This document shows, piece after piece, positions 36,601 to 51,600 of a DNA stretch of 64,000 bases. The position numbers and the translations under genes are program-made. The first letter of the stretch is position 1, and every line of letters begins with the position of its first letter. Source of the stretch: Lasiodiplodia sp. COLG20 (lineage: Eukaryota; Ascomycota; Dothideomycetes; Botryosphaeriales; Botryosphaeriaceae); assembly GCA_009801085.1 (NCBI GenBank), contig VNWV01000001.1, positions 5,642,001 through 5,706,000 of the forward strand. The letters are read 5' to 3'. The notes below the pieces were generated by a model. It did no database searches. It was given only the letters and a program-made list of their open reading frames with translations, and was not told the origin of the DNA.

Positions 36601-39600
36601 AGTGAAAGTGACAATCGGGTCCAATGGTCCACTGAACGACGAAGTGGCCGGGGTGACGTTGATGACTGTCGGCGCCAGACCAGACGGCAACAGAGAGCCA
36701 CCCGGTGTGATCGTCAGAGGGCCCGTCGTAGTATCACCCTGGTAGGCACGTGCATTTTCGGCTGCGGGCGAAGACGATGAAGGCGGTACGGAAACCGTTC
36801 CAGCCGGGGTTGCTGCCGGAACTTCCACAAGAAGCGTTCCAACCGTTCCACCAGGCGTAGGCAGGAGCGTCAAGAGCTTAGTAGTGCTGCCTGGGTAGGT
36901 AACCGTGAGAGTCGTGACCGGGTCCAGGGGACCAGTGAACGATGACGTCGCCGGAACGATGTTAATGAGCGTGAGCGGACCACCAGTCGGCAGCAGAGAG
37001 CCACCCGGCGTAGCGGTGAGAAGGCCAGTCGTAGTATCGCCTTGGTACTCCCGCGCCGTGTTGGCCGTTGGTACGGGTGACGAAGACAACAAAGGCTGTC
37101 CGGACCCCGTTGCAGCAGGAGTTGCAAACGCCGGGACCTCGATGATGAGCGTTCCGAATGTCCCACCGGGAGTAGGCAGAAGCGTGAGGAACTTGATGGT
37201 GCTGCCCGGGTAGGTAGCCGTGTAGGTGGTAGACGGATCCAATGGGCCAGTGAATAGTGAGGTAGCCGGAGTGAGGTCGACGGAAATGGCTAGACCAATC
37301 GACAGAGCAGCGCTGATCTGAGCAGGCAATGTGCCCAGGATGCTGACTGGCGTGGCTAGTAGAGCACCGGTTGTTGTGTCGCCCTGGTAGGCACGTTGGC
37401 GAGCGGCCGCTGGAGCTGATGAGGAAGGCTGCACCAGTGCTGTCCCGGGGGTTGGGACCAATGGCGTAGTGTTTGCTGCAGGCACCTCGATCACGAGTGT
37501 TCCGAAGATACTGCCAGAGGTAGGGAAGAGGGTAAGAGTCTTCGTGGTGGTGCCCGGGTAGAAGCCCGTGTACGTGATGGTTTGATCGATCGGGAAGTTG
37601 GTGCTGAAGGTTGCCGGAATGAGGTTGAACGTTTCCAATGCGCTTCCCAACTGCGTCAATGGGAGGCCAGCATCGTAAGGCGTCCCAATCAGAGTGCCAG
37701 TCGTGGTGTCTCCCAGATACGGGCGGCCGTTCAGCACTGGAGCGGAGATTGTAGGCTGTGGCGAGACCGAAGGCTGCGCGGATAGCGATGGTGCCGCAGT
37801 GTCTACAGGAACCTCCATCAAAACAGTCCCAAGAGTGGCGCCGGAGGTAGGAAGGAGGGTGATGATCTTGATCGTACTGCCTCCATACACGGCCGTGAAA
37901 GTGGTCACCGGGTCCACCGGCCCCGTGAAGGCCGTCGTCGCCGGCACAAGACCGAAGGCAGTGGCCGGTCCGACCGGTACGATACCAGAGAAGCCGGGCG
38001 GCAGTGGGTTTGTGCCCGGAGTCAGGACCGGCGTGGCTGTCAAGATACCCGTCGTCGTGTCGCCTACATACGGGCGGCTGAGGAAAGCTGGAGCTGCCGT
38101 GGGAGACGATACGACGGGGGACGAGGCAGCGGAGGCTGAGCCACCTGGAGTCGCGGATGCGGGGACTTCGACGAGCAAAGTGCCCAAAGTGCCACCAGGC
38201 GTGGGAAGGAGGGTCAGGTATTGCGTGGCGCTGCCGGTGTAGGTAGCGGTGAATGTGGTTCCAGGATCCAAGCCGCCCGTGAAGAGGGAGGTTGCCGGAT
38301 CGAGACTCAAGGCAGTTGGCAGGCCGATGGTCGGGAGTCCATCTGTACCCACGGAGATTGGCGTAATCGTCAGCACGCTCGGCGCTGAACCTCCCTGGTA
38401 CGGCCGGCCAGCGCTTATTGCTGGTGCCGTTGCGATTGATGAACCGCTTGGGATACCGGGCAACGATCCACTTGGAATGCCAGCAGACGAACCACTCAGG
38501 ATGCCAGCTGACGAACCACTTGGAATGCCGGCCGACAACCCAATAGAAAGGCCAGCCGAGAGAGAACCCGAGATACCAGCCGACGGCAGACCCGGCAAGC
38601 CGCTCGTGGCCGCCGGATACTCGATCAAAACCGTTCCCAGCGTCCCACCAGGGGTAGGGAAAAGCGTCAAGGTCTGCGTGACGCTGCCAGGATACGCCGC
38701 CGACAGCGTCGTCAACGGATCAACAGCGCCAGCAAAGCTCGACGTCGCCGGATCAAGGCTGATGGCTGTCGGAACGCCGGGAATCAGCTGACCGCTGGGG
38801 CCGAGGGTGACGGGCGTGACGGTCAAGATGGCCGGTGCGGTGCCGCCCTGGTACGGGCGGCCGGTGAGGAGGGGTGCGGTACCCGTAGCCAGAGCCGTCT
38901 GGGCAGGCGGTGCCAGGCCGCCGGTGGAGGGCACTTCGACGACCACGGTGCCGAGGGTGCCGCCGGGCGTGGGGTGCAGGGTGATGGTCTGCGTGGTGCT
39001 GCCCGGGTAGGCGGCGGTGTACGTCACGGTATCGAGTGGCCCGGCGAAGAGCGACGTCGCTGGGTCGAGGCTGATTGCCGCGGGAGTGCCGGTAGTTGGC
39101 AGGCCATTGGAGCCAATGGTGACTGGTGCGATTGTGAGGACGCTCGGTGCGGAGCCGCCTTGGTACGGGCGACCACCAAGGGCTGGAGTCGTTGCTGCTG
39201 AAGCTGTTCCTGCTGAAGCCGTTGGCAGACCCAGGGCGGTGAAGGGCACTTCAACTAGGACGGTGCCCACAGTGCCGCCAGGCGTGGGAAGCAGTGTCAG
39301 GGTCTGCACGACAGTGCCCGAGTAGGGTGCCGTGTACGTGACTGCTGGGTCGACCGGTCCAGTGAAGAGTGACGTTGCCGGGTCAAGGCTGAGAACCGTA
39401 GGAGCTCCAGTTGTCGGTAGACCGTTGGAACCAAGAGTGACCGGCGCGATCGTCAGAACACTGGGGGCAGAACCGCCTTGGTACGGACGACCGCCGAGGC
39501 CGGAAGTTATTCCAGCTGAAGGCGATGCCGACGGCGCTCCCGAAAGCGATCCGAAGGCCGTCAGGGGAATTTCAAGCAGCACAGTTCCCAGAGTTCCACC

Positions 39601-42600
39601 AGGCGTGGGGAACAGGGTCAGCGTCTGGACGACAGTGCCTGGGTAAACGGCCGTCAACGTAACGAGCGGATCGACTGCTCCAGAGAAGCTCAAAGTGGCG
39701 AGTTCGAGGCTAAGCGCCGTGGGAAGGCCAGGCGTCCGTAAGCCATCGGTGCCGATGATGGCTGGCGTAACCGTCAAGACGCTGGGCGCAGTGCCGCCCT
39801 GGTATGGTCGAGGGCCAAGAACAGGAGCCGTTGCCGAAGGCAGGGCTGATCCCGACAGCAGAGCTGATGCTGAACCTGGGCCAGATGCCGAAGGCAGAGC
39901 TGATCCTGAAAACAGCAGCGAGCCCGAAGGCACGGCCAACGCCGAAGCCGGCACTTGAACGAGCGCTGTTCCTGCAGTTTCGGTACCGGTGGGCAGGAGC
40001 AGGAGCGTTCGGGGGGTGGTGCCGGTGTACGGCGCAGTCAGGGTCACGCCGATAGAGAACGAACGCGTCAAGGCGGTCGCAGGATCAATGTTGAACGACG
40101 TGGGCAAGCCAGCCGTTGGGAGGCCGTCGGTGCCGGTGGTGGTGGGCGTGATTGTTACGACATCAGGTGTCGTTCCACCCACGTACGGGCGGCCAGGGAG
40201 CGCTGGAGCGGTTCCCGAGGGAGCAGCAGTTCCGGAAGGCGCGGCGGAGATTGGAACCGAAGCCGAGCCTGGTGCTGAAGAGGCAGCTGGGCCGGTAGGC
40301 GCTCCTGGGAATTCTACGAGAAGCGTGCCCAGGGACTCGCCAGCGGTGGGGAGAAGTGTGACGGTCCGAGTGGTGCTTCCGGGGTAAGTGACGGTCAAAA
40401 TGAGCGATGGAACAACGCCTCCAGTGAAGGGCGTGGTGGCTGGAGTCAGGTCGATGGCGGTGGGTGCCAGCGTTGAGATTTGGAAATTGCCGAGGTTAGT
40501 AACAGGCGTGGCTGTGACGAGACCGCTCGTTGTGTCTCCTACATATGGCCGGCCAGTGGCTGCTGGAGCCGCCGAGCTGCTGGCAACTGTGGGAGTTTCC
40601 ACAAGAAGAGTACCCAAGGAATCACCTGAAGTGGGAATAAGAGTAACGGTCTGCGTAACGCTGCCCGGGTAGCCTGCGGTCAGAGTGGCAGTTGTAACGA
40701 CGCCTCCAGTAAATGATGAAGTTATCCGACTCTGCGGGATAGCGGTAGGCGGTAACGTTATTATTCCAAAACCGGGAAGGGTAACGACCGGTGTGGCAGT
40801 AATAAAACCAGTCAACGCACCGCCCTGGCTGCCAGTGGGTGCTGGACCCGAAATTGAAGCAGGAGACGAAAAGATGGCCGAGGCGGTGGTAGCAGCAGCA
40901 GGGATTTCCACAAGTACAGTGCCGAAAAGCCCGCCGCTAATGGGGAGAAGCGTGATGGTTTGAATGATGCTTCCTGGGTAGGGGGCCGTTAATGTGATAA
41001 CCGGATCGACGGGACCTGTAAATGCCGCTGTTGCTGGCTGCAAGTTCAAGACGATTGATGATCCAAAGGCGTCGCTAGCAGTAAGAACCCCAGTAGTGGT
41101 TCCTCCCTGGTAGGGCCGGCCAGGGAGTGCTAGAGCTGTCGGAGCTGTCGGGACCAGAAGCGAACCAGTGGAAGCAGCGGAAGGAATCTCAACGAGAACA
41201 GTGCCCAGAGTCTGGCCGCTTGTCGGGAAGAGAGTAATCGTTGTAGTGACGGTTACGTGGCAAGCAGCTGTCCAAGTGGTGAATTGATCAACCAAGCCCG
41301 TAAATGGCGTTGTTGCCGGCTGCAAACTGATAAGCGTCAGCACACCATTCGGCTGAGTTGCAGTAACTACGGCCGTGGTAGTGCCGGATTGGTACGGCCT
41401 GCCGCTCAATGCCGGCGAGCCCGAGGCCGATGGGAGACCCGAAGTGGCAAAAGCCGAGGGCACCTCAATGACTGCAGTGCCAAAGAGTCCATCGCTGGTC
41501 GGAAGGAGAGTGATAATCCGAGGAGTGCTACCGGGGTACTGCACCGTAAGAGTCAAGGAAGGATCCACCAGTCCAGTGAACGGCGAAGTCACCGGGATCA
41601 GGGGCAAAACAGTCGGCAGATTGTCGAGCCCAGTTACAGTGATTACACCAGTGGTGCTATCTCCCTGATACAACCTGCCAGTTGGTGCCGGCGCGGTCGA
41701 AGCTGAGGGGAAAGCCAAAGCCGACCCCGGAAGCGGAGCCAAGGAACCACTCAGCGGAACCTCCACGAGGAGAGTGCCATACAGGTCACCGGGCGTCGGA
41801 TAGATCGTCAAGGACTTTGTAGTGCTGCCGGTGTACGGCACAACCAACGTCAGGAACGCAGACAATTCACCAGTGAATGGTGCTGAAGCCGGGATCAAAG
41901 TGATCGTTTCAAGCGGGCCTGGCTGCGCGGGGCCACCAGGGCTGGTGAAGATAGGCGTAGCCGTTATAATGGCCGTCGTACTGTCGCCGAAATACGGCCT
42001 GCCAGTTAAGGGCGCTGACACCGAGGCCGTAGCCGGTCCTGAAGGCGAGGCACTCAGGGGGCCACTGGAAGGCACCTCCACGAGGAGAGTGCCGGCCGTG
42101 CCACCAGGTGTCGGGTAGAGGGTCAAGGACCTAGTGGTGGTTCCGGGGTACAGCGCCGTCAACGTTGTGTAGGTATCCAATGGACCAACAAACGGTGATG
42201 CAGCGGGGACCAAAGTAATCGGCACGGGTGAAGCGGTGACCAAATTGATCTGGTTGGGAGGGGTAAATTGGAAGATGACAGGCGTGGCCGTCAGAATACC
42301 CGTCGTAGTGTCACCAAAGTACGGCCTGCCAGTGAGTAGAGCTGGCCCCGAGATCGAGGCCGTGGCCGGACCTGAGGGCGAGACCGAGGCTGTTGGGACT
42401 GATGCCGAAGCCGCAGATCCCGCACCAGTGGCAGGCACTTCCACAAGAATCGTTGCGAGAGTGCCACCGCTCGTCGGGTAGAGTGTCAAGACCTTCGTGG
42501 TGCTGCCAGGATACTGCGCGGTAAGAGTCGTTGCAGGGTCGAATACACCGGTGAACGGCGATGTCGCAGGTTGTACAACAATAGCAGTGACCGGGCCAAT

Positions 42601-45600
42601 CGAGACACTGCCATCAGAGAGAGTGAAGACCGGCGTGGCGAATACAGTGCCGGTTGTGCTGTCACCCGCATACGGCCTGCCGGTCACAAACGCTGGCACC
42701 GAGGCACTTAGTCCTAGAGAAGGCGTCGGAGAGCCTACAGCCGTCGCAGGCACCTCAACGAGAACCGTGCCGAGCGTGCCACCGGAAGTTGGGTACAGCG
42801 TCAGCGACCTCGTCGTGCTTCCAGAGTAAACCGCCGTGAGTGTGGTCGCCGGGTCCACCGCTCCCGAGAAAGGCGGGGCGGGATCCAGGCTCATCACCGT
42901 CGGGGATGGGAATGCCACGCCGCTGATGATCGGCGTCACAGTTACGGTTTCCGGCGCAATAACTCCAGCAGCAGGCCTACCAGTCAACGCTGGCGCTGCC
43001 GTAGCCGAAGAGCCCGTGGGGAACGGAGCGGTGAGAGAGCCGGCAGACAATGCCGAACCCACACCTCCAATCAAGGGGACCTCGACAAGGAGTGTGCCGA
43101 GTGTGCCGCCAGAGGTCGGGTGGAGCGTCAGGGACTTGGTGATGCTGCCAGTGTAGAAGACGGTCACGGTCGTCGCAGGATCCAGAGCACCGGTGAACAG
43201 CGACGCTGCCGGGATCAGGTTGAGCGCAGTAGGCAAGGCTGCCACGCCACTGACGAACAGCGTCCCCGTCAGGGTTGCCGTGATGGTGTCGCCTTGGTAT
43301 GGGCGGCCAATTTGTGCCGGTGGCAGCGACGGGGAGGCAGTGAGCGAAGGCAGGCCAGAGGCCGCAGCCGTTGCGGGAATCTCGATGAGAATGGTACCAA
43401 GAGTGCCGCCAGAAGTAGGGTGCAGGGTGAGCAAGGCCGTCGTGCTTCCAGGATAGAAGGCAGTGAGTGTCGTAGACGGATCAATGGGACCCGTGAAGAA
43501 CGACGTTGCTGGATCCAAGCTGAGGGCGGTAGGACTGCCAATAGGAGAGATACCAACGAAAGGTACAGCAGTAATGGTCGCAGGCGAACTGCCACCCTGG
43601 TATGGACGGCCGCCGATCGCTGGCCCTGCTGTAGTTGCCAAAGGTTGACTCGCCGAGCCGGACGCGAGGGCCGTCAACGGGACTTCCACCAGCAGTGTTC
43701 CAACCGTACCGCCGCTCGTGGGCAGCAGGGTAAGAGTCTTCACCGTACTGCCGTCGTAGAAAGCGGTCATCGTAGTAGACGGGTCGATCGGTCCAGGAAA
43801 CGGTGAAGTTGCCGGGATGAGGCCAATCGCACCAGGCAAGCCAATAGGCGAGACGCCCACGAACGGCGTGGCCGTGACGGTTCCAGTAGTGGAATCGCCT
43901 TGATACGGTCTTCCGCCGAGGACTGGAGGAGTCACGCCAGGACTACCGCTGACTGTGGCAGAGGGGAAGCCCGGAAGGGAGGCCCCAGACGCTGTTAACG
44001 GAATCTCAACCAAGATCGTGCCTAGGGTCCCGCCGCTAGTTGGCAGCAGCGTGAGGGACAGGGTGATGAAACCTGGATAGAAGGCCGATAAGGTAGTAAC
44101 GGGATCCACTGGTCCTGTAAACAATGCAGTCGCCGGGGTCAAGCTGATGGCTCCAGGAACACCGATGAGCGAACCGCCAGCAAAGGGTGTGGCCGTCACT
44201 ATTCCTGCGGTGGTGCCGCCGATGTAGGGACGACCACTCAAGATGGCTGGCACAGAAGCTGATGCGGTGGCTGGGCCAGATGCAGCATTGAATGGCGTCT
44301 GGACAAGTAGTGTGCCGGCCGTTTGACCGCTGAGCGGAAGGAGGGTCACGGTGCGGATCGTCGAGCCGCCATACGGTGCCGTCAGCGTGGTGGCGGGGTC
44401 GATGGGGCCACTGTACGGCGTCGGGGCGGGAGTGATCAGGAAGGTTTGTAGGGCGGCGCTGGCCAGCGGACCGAGGCTATTGCCAGGTGCAGCCGTGATG
44501 GTGGCGATGCTGCCGTCTCCGCCAACGTATGGGCGAGCCAGCAAGCTAGCTTGAGCAGACGCCGAAAGCAGGCCGGTTGCAGAAGCAGAGCCAGGGGCCA
44601 GAAGCGACACAGGTAGTGAAGCCAGAGGATTGGGTGTCTGTACCAAGTACGTGCCGGCGCTCTGTCCGCTGAGCGGATAGAGAGTGAGTGTGCGCGTCGT
44701 CGCGCCAGCCCATGGTGCCAAGAGCGTTACGGCTGGATCCACGAATCCCGAGTACGGTGTAGGAGCAGGTGTGAGGACATAAGTTAGCGGAGCGGCGCCG
44801 GCGAGTGGGCCAGAGCTTCCACCAGGAACAGCCGTGATAGTCGCAACAATACCGTCACCGCCGTAGTACGGGCGAGAGATCGGCCCAAGGAGAGAAGGCG
44901 TAGCAGAAGCAGTAGGGCCAGCGAAAGGCGTCTCGATCAGTATAGTTCCAATCGTCTGACCTGCTGCGGGATGCAGTGTGAGTACTTGCGTAGTTGAGCC
45001 GAAGTAAGGAGCGGTAAGTCTCGTCAGCGGATCGATTAAGCCGGTGTATGCCGTTGTAGCAGGTGTGAGGATAAAGGTCAACGGGATGCCGCCGGGCAAG
45101 AGGCCCAGGATTCCACCTGGAAGAGCCGTAATAGTCTGAACAGATCCATCACCGCCATTGTACGACAGAATTGGAAGGCCCGTCGGAAGGGCAGATGCAG
45201 AGGGAAGGCTGGCTGGCCCAGTGGGAGACACCGAGCCTATTGCGGAAGCACCCGCCAACGGAGTTTGCACGAGCAATGTACCCGCAGTCTGGCCAGAAAG
45301 CGGGAGCAGCGTCACCGTCCTTGTGGTCAAGCCGGTCCAAGGCGCTGTGAGCCTCGTGGCCGTGTCGACAGGGCCAGTGTACGGCGTCGTCGCAGGCGTA
45401 ATGATGAGGGCCGTGGGCGGCAAGTTAACCAACAAGCTCGACCCAGGGACACCTGAAACCTGCTGGAATACACCGGGTGTCACTGTCACAGTGGCAATCA
45501 CGGAGTCTCCAACGTAAGGCCGGCCCACAGCGGCAACTGAGGATGGCAGACCGGAGGCAGTGGTAGCAAGCGGTGGCGAGGCTGAAGCCGAAGCGCCAGG

Positions 45601-48600
45601 GAAGCTCGAGGCGGAAGCCGCAGGGGTGGCTGGAATCTCGAGAACGACCGTACCCAGGGTTTGTGCGCCGGTGGGGTGCAGAATGAGCGTGCTCGTCGTC
45701 GACCCGCCGTATATCATCGACAGCGTCGTGACAGGGTCCACCAGGCCAGTGTAACGAGCCGTGGCCGGAGTGAGAACCACCGTTGTAGGCTGGCCGACCG
45801 CGGGAACCACCAGACCGTTGGATAGGGTGGTTAAGCTGAAAGGCGTCGCGGTAATGACTGCTGTCGTGCTGCCCCCATCGTAGGGCCTGGGGAAGGCTGG
45901 AGCGGAGATCGAAGGCGCAGCCGACGGAGTGAAGGCACCCGCAGGAATCTCGATGAGCTGTGTAGCGGCTGTGTCGGTGCCAGTGGGGTGGATAACCAGC
46001 GTGCGAGAAGCAGTGCCGGTCCATGGAATCGTCACGGCCGCAGCGGTATCAGTCGGGCCTGACCAGGGCGTAGGAGCAGGTATCAAAGTAAGGACAATTG
46101 GCGCACTTGCGGGAACGCCGCCCAAGATTGGGGTGACGGTGACGATGCCGCTTATTGTGTCTCCATCGTACAGCGCTATGGATGGAAGAGCCGGAAGTCG
46201 CGTTACAGACGCTCCGAGAGATCCGGACACACTGACAGCAGGAGTAACGCCAGGGATCTCAATCAACAGTGATCCCGCAGTGTCCGTACCATAAGGTAGG
46301 ATCGTCAACGTCCTGGTCGTAAGACCCGTCCACCTAGTGGTAAACTGGGCGGATGGCTGAAGCGTACCAGTGTACGGCAGTGTGGCAGGCGTAAGCGTGA
46401 AGACAGTTGGCGACGCGATGGCCGAAATGCCATTCCAGGGCACAGCCGTGAAGGTCGCAATGGTGGAGTCGCCGAAGTACTGCCTACCGGTCGACGCCAA
46501 AGGCGAGAGCGAAGACGGGACGGGCACTGCAGCGGTCGCGCTGGCGAAAGCAGGGCGAGGAATCTCGACGACCAAGGTGCCAGGCTCACCAAAACCGTCA
46601 GGAAGGAACGTGATTGTCTTGACGGCCGTTCCATCGTAAGGCGCCATCAGCGTAATGAGATCGAAAGGACCAGTGAAGCTGGCAGTGCCCGTGTACGGCA
46701 CGAGCGTGTACGTAACGGGAAGACCAGTCGAGCCGTACGGGAAAACTGTGATGAAGCCAGATGTTGAGTCACCCACGTACAACTTACGAGGGAATCCGAT
46801 CGTGTTAACAGGCGAGGGGGTGATGGTAGGAGAAGCGAGGCCGGTCAAGCCGCTAGGCAAGCTGAGGACTCCAGGCGTCTGCACAAGAACAGTACCCGCC
46901 ACATCAGTGCCAGTGGGGAAGAGGGTATAGACCTTCGTTGTTGATCCAGCCCAAGGCGCAGTGAAGGTAACAGTCGCCAGCGGGCCAGTGAATGGCACAG
47001 CTGTTGGGCTAAGGTAAAAGGTCGTAAGCCCGGCCGAGATACCGATGGAGGCAGCGGTAATGACTGCTGGTGTCGTGTCGCCAAAGTACGGCCGAACGCC
47101 GGTTTGGATACCAGGCAAGCTTGCAGAAGGACCGGAAGCGATAGCAGACGCCGGAGTCTGAATTAGATACGTCGCAAGCGTCTGTGTGCCCGTGGGATAC
47201 AGAGTCAAGGTCCTGACTGAAGGTCCAGGATACGGCGCAAAGAATGTGTTGGCCGGATCAACTGGATAAGTCAATGACGCAGTGGCAGGCGTAAGGAAGA
47301 GTCCCGTTGGAAGACCACCAAGCCCGAGCAATGCAGTTACAGCGATGGCGGTGCTGTCACCAGCATATGGCCTGGGTATAGTAGCAGAAGGCACCAAGAG
47401 CGACTGGCCTGGCGGAATCAATGAACCGGTGGGCAAAGGAGCAGCCGTCAATGGAACTTGCAGTAGGTAAGTTCCAGCAGTATCAGTGCCAGTCGGCAGC
47501 AAGATCAGCGTCTTCGTAGTTGTACCGGTCCACGGTGCTGTGAACGTGAAAGACGGGTTGATCGGCCCAGTGAAGGTAGCGAAGGGGGCGGGCGTCAGCG
47601 GGAACAGCGTTGGTAGCGCACCAATACCTAAAGAGGCAGTAATAACACCGGCTGTCACATCGCCAACGTACGGGCGACCAGAAGCGGCCGGCAGCGATGA
47701 AATCACCGAGGGAGCCGCCGTCCGTGGGAGCTCAACCAAAAGAGTTGCATCAGTTTCAGTGCCAATAGGCAGCAACGTCAATGTTCTCGTAGTTGTGCCA
47801 GTCCAAGATGCCGTGAACGTGATCAATGTGTTAAGACGCCCGGTGAACATAGGACCACTGTACGGAGTGAGCGGAAGAAGCGTCAGACCCGCACCACCAA
47901 GACCAAGGTTGAACGAAGCAGTGACCAAGTCGGTTACCGAATCACCCATGTATGGGCGAACCGGTGCCGAGAGCGTTGGCGCAGCAGTTACCGAGGGCAA
48001 GCCAATGGGAACGCTGGCGGAGGGAAGACCGGTTGGTTGCGGAATTTGCAGCAGAGTCGTGCCAGATAGCTGCCCACCCGTCGGCAAGAGGATCAAGGTC
48101 TTTGTGGTTGAGCCAGTCCAGATCGCCGTGAAAGTCACGAGCGGATCGTATGGCCCTGTAAAGGTTGTCGTCGCTGGCGTCAAGGTAATCTGAGTGAGAA
48201 TTCCACCGAGAACCGTAGATGCGCCAACAACACCGCTCGTAGTATCACCGATATACGGTCTTCCGGCACCCGTCGGCAGAGCAACAGCCGTGGATCCAGT
48301 ACCCGTGGGAAGCTGGACCAAGACTGTTCCCTCTGTCTGGCCAGGAAGGGGCAGCAGAGTAACAGTTATAGGTACGATTCCTGGGTATCCAGCAGTCAGA
48401 GTGACTGAGGGGTTGACCGGGCCTGCGAAGACTGTGCCAGTCGCTGGCACGAGGTTAATCACAGTCGGTACGACTAGGCCACCTCCTGATACGGTGATCG
48501 GGCCAGACGAGGTGCCGCCAACGTACGGACGGTCGAGGATGCCAGCGGAAATGGAAGTACCACTGGGAATGCTAGACGCGGTAGGCGAGACCGGTGCCAG

Positions 48601-51600
48601 ATTTGTGAGGCCCGGCTGCGAAACAAGGGCGAACGGAGTCTGCACAACAACAGTGATGACCTGCCCGGGCGTAATTACTCCGGTAGGTGTAATCGTGTAC
48701 GTTGAGACGACAGATCCAGAGTAGCCGAGCGTGCTTGTGGTGTAGCTGAATGCAACTGAAGACTGACTCGGGACCACACCAGGAGTAGCAACGACCCGAG
48801 TGGCCACCGTGTTCGTCGGATTATTAGGCAGGATCGTCCATGTGGTGGTGGCAGTTCCAGTCCACGGGATCGTGAAAGTAGTAGCCGGATCGATCGCGCC
48901 CGCAAAAGTCCCGGGTGGTGCTGGCGTCAAAGTGAAGGTCACAGGGAAACCACCAAAGACCGGCGTGATGGTCATGGTGTTGGATCCAAGGACATACGGG
49001 AAGAGACCGCCAGTCGGTATAGACGTCAGGGTGGACGCAGGGATGGACGGCCGGGTCGACGTCGGTATAGACGACGGGCTTGCGGACGAGGCGACGAAGC
49101 CGGTGGGTGTCTGAACAACGAGGAAACCAGTAGCCGTTAGATCAGCCAGATTACTCGGGAGGACGGTCAACGTGACAGGCGTCAGGCCGGCGTATCCGAC
49201 AGTCAAAGGCGTGGCTGTGTTGATCACACCATTCCAACTGGCCACGGTTGCTGGTGTCAGCGTAAGAATGCCGGAAACACCGCCAATTCTCGCGGGAACG
49301 AGAACAGTGGATGTGCCGCCGATGTATGGAAGGTTCAAGCCTACACCAGGCACAGGAGGAGCAGAAACAGAGAGACCCGCAGAGAGACCAGCAGAAATGG
49401 AAACGCTAGCCGCGGGAATGCCGGAGGGTCCTGAAGCACTAGCGCTGAGAAGACCAGAAGGTGATCCTGAGGGACCAGACGCGGAAGGGCTGAATGAACC
49501 CGAAGCACCAGCCGCGGGAACGCTGATGGAGCCTGAAGGACCAGCCACAGAAAGGCCGGAGGATCCTGAAGCGCCAGTCGTGCCAGCACTCAAAGAAGAT
49601 GCCGAAGCACCTACCGTGCCGAGGCTCGAGAGAGATGCTGGTACTGTCTGGATTATGATGGTACCGTGCGTTTGGGTGCCAGTGGGGACCATGGTGTACG
49701 TCGTCGGGAATAGACCAGCGATCGTGTACGTGTTCACAGGGTCAATCAGACCAGTATAAGGCGTGGTCGTTGGTACCATAGTGAAGGTGTACGTGGCAGC
49801 GCCCATCGTAGCTGAGACGAAGGTGGTCGCGGTTCCAGTGACGTAGGGCACGTTGTTGTTCGTTGGGGGCAGACCGCCAGGGCCAACGATGGGGGGACGC
49901 GTGGGGATCCCTATCACGACTGTCGGAGTTTCCACCACGATTGTGCCTTGGGTCTCTCCTGGTGCAGGGAGCAGGGTCAAGGTGGCGGTGATTGAACCGT
50001 CATAGCCGATCGTCGGAGTGTAGGTCACGAAGGGGCCAGTGAAGCCTACCTGAACCGGCGTGATCCAAACTGGTGTCGGAACACCGTTGACGGTGGGTGT
50101 GATGGTCACGAGACCATTTCCACCAATGTAGCCCTGAGTCCTCAGGCCAGTCGGCAAACCAAGGTTGGTAGCGGCCGAGGGCAGAGACACGAAGGCAGTG
50201 GAAGGAACAACCACCACAATCGTTCCAAGGCTATCGGTTCCGGCTGGGAGAAGAGTCAACGTAGCGGGCGTAGGTTGCGAGCCAACAATAGTGAGCGTAG
50301 CAGCGGCGAATGGGCCTGTGAAAACTCCACTGGTCGGACTAAGAGCCACCGTGGACAGCACGCCGTTAATGAGAGGCGTAATCACCGTGGGAGAGAGACC
50401 GCCAATGTATGGCTTAGTGGTTGGGCCAGTCGGTAGCGCCGAAGGGCTCAGCGAAGCCGAAGCCCCAATAGTAGGGGTCTGAAGCACTACTATGCCGAGT
50501 CCAGTAGCCCCGTTCGCAGGCACAATTGTGATCAAGCGAGATGTCGAGCCGCCGTAAGGAAGTGTCAGAATGCCGCTTTGCACCGCTCCGGTATAGGTAG
50601 TAAGCGTGGGAGTGAGGGCGAGCGTTGCAAGGGCACCAGAGATGAGCGGCGTGATAGTCTGAGTCTCGCTCCCGCCAATGTAAGGCAGCGTCAGGATGCC
50701 AACATTTGGAAGTGAAACAGTGGCAGTTCCTGTAAGACCTGAGAGCAATCCGCTAACACCAGAAGACAATCCGCTGGCGCCAGAAGGCGATCCGCTGGCG
50801 CCTGAAGGCTGTCCAATGGTGCTACCCGCGCCAGGGGGGAACAGATTGCTAACGCCGATTGGAACCAGAGCACTAGCTGGCGTCTGCACGACAACCGTTC
50901 CGACCAAGTTCGTTCCAGCGGGCAGGATAGTGATGGTCTGGGCAGCGGTAATCTGTGCAGGTACCGTCCAAGTGACCGGGCCCACGGGAATGCTCAGATA
51001 AGTATTGACGACGGGCGTCAAAGTCACCGCAGCGTTCAGTGGCAAGCCACTAATCGTCGGTGAAATGATCAGGGTATTGACGCCTCCGACGTATGGCAAA
51101 GCGACCCCGATGCTTATTCCACCACCCGGGGAACCAGCAGTCGGCGATGCGGACCCAAGAGCTGGCGTTAGGATGGCGATCTGGCCAAGTGATTCTGTGC
51201 CCACAGGAAGAAGCGTGATAGTCACAACCGAGGCTCCTGTCCAGGGCGCCGTCAGAGTTCTTGAAGGATCAACAGCGCCAGTGTATGCGGTAGGGGCAGG
51301 TGTCAAAACCACACCCAGGCTAGCCGCGATACCACTAAGGGTAGGGTTGATAGCCAAGGTGCCGGTAATTCCAATCCCGACATAGGGGCGCGTGAGTCCG
51401 GCCGCAGCAGAGAGAGTATTGACTCCAGAAGGCGGGGTGACAACTGCAGAAGGCGAAATGGCCGCGGAAGATTGAATCACGGCGGAAGACGGAATGCTGG
51501 CCGCAGAAGACGAGGCCCTGATTGAAGAAGACGGAATAGCAGCCACAGAAGACGAAATAGCCGCGGACGAGAGGACAACCGCAGAAGACGAGATGACAGC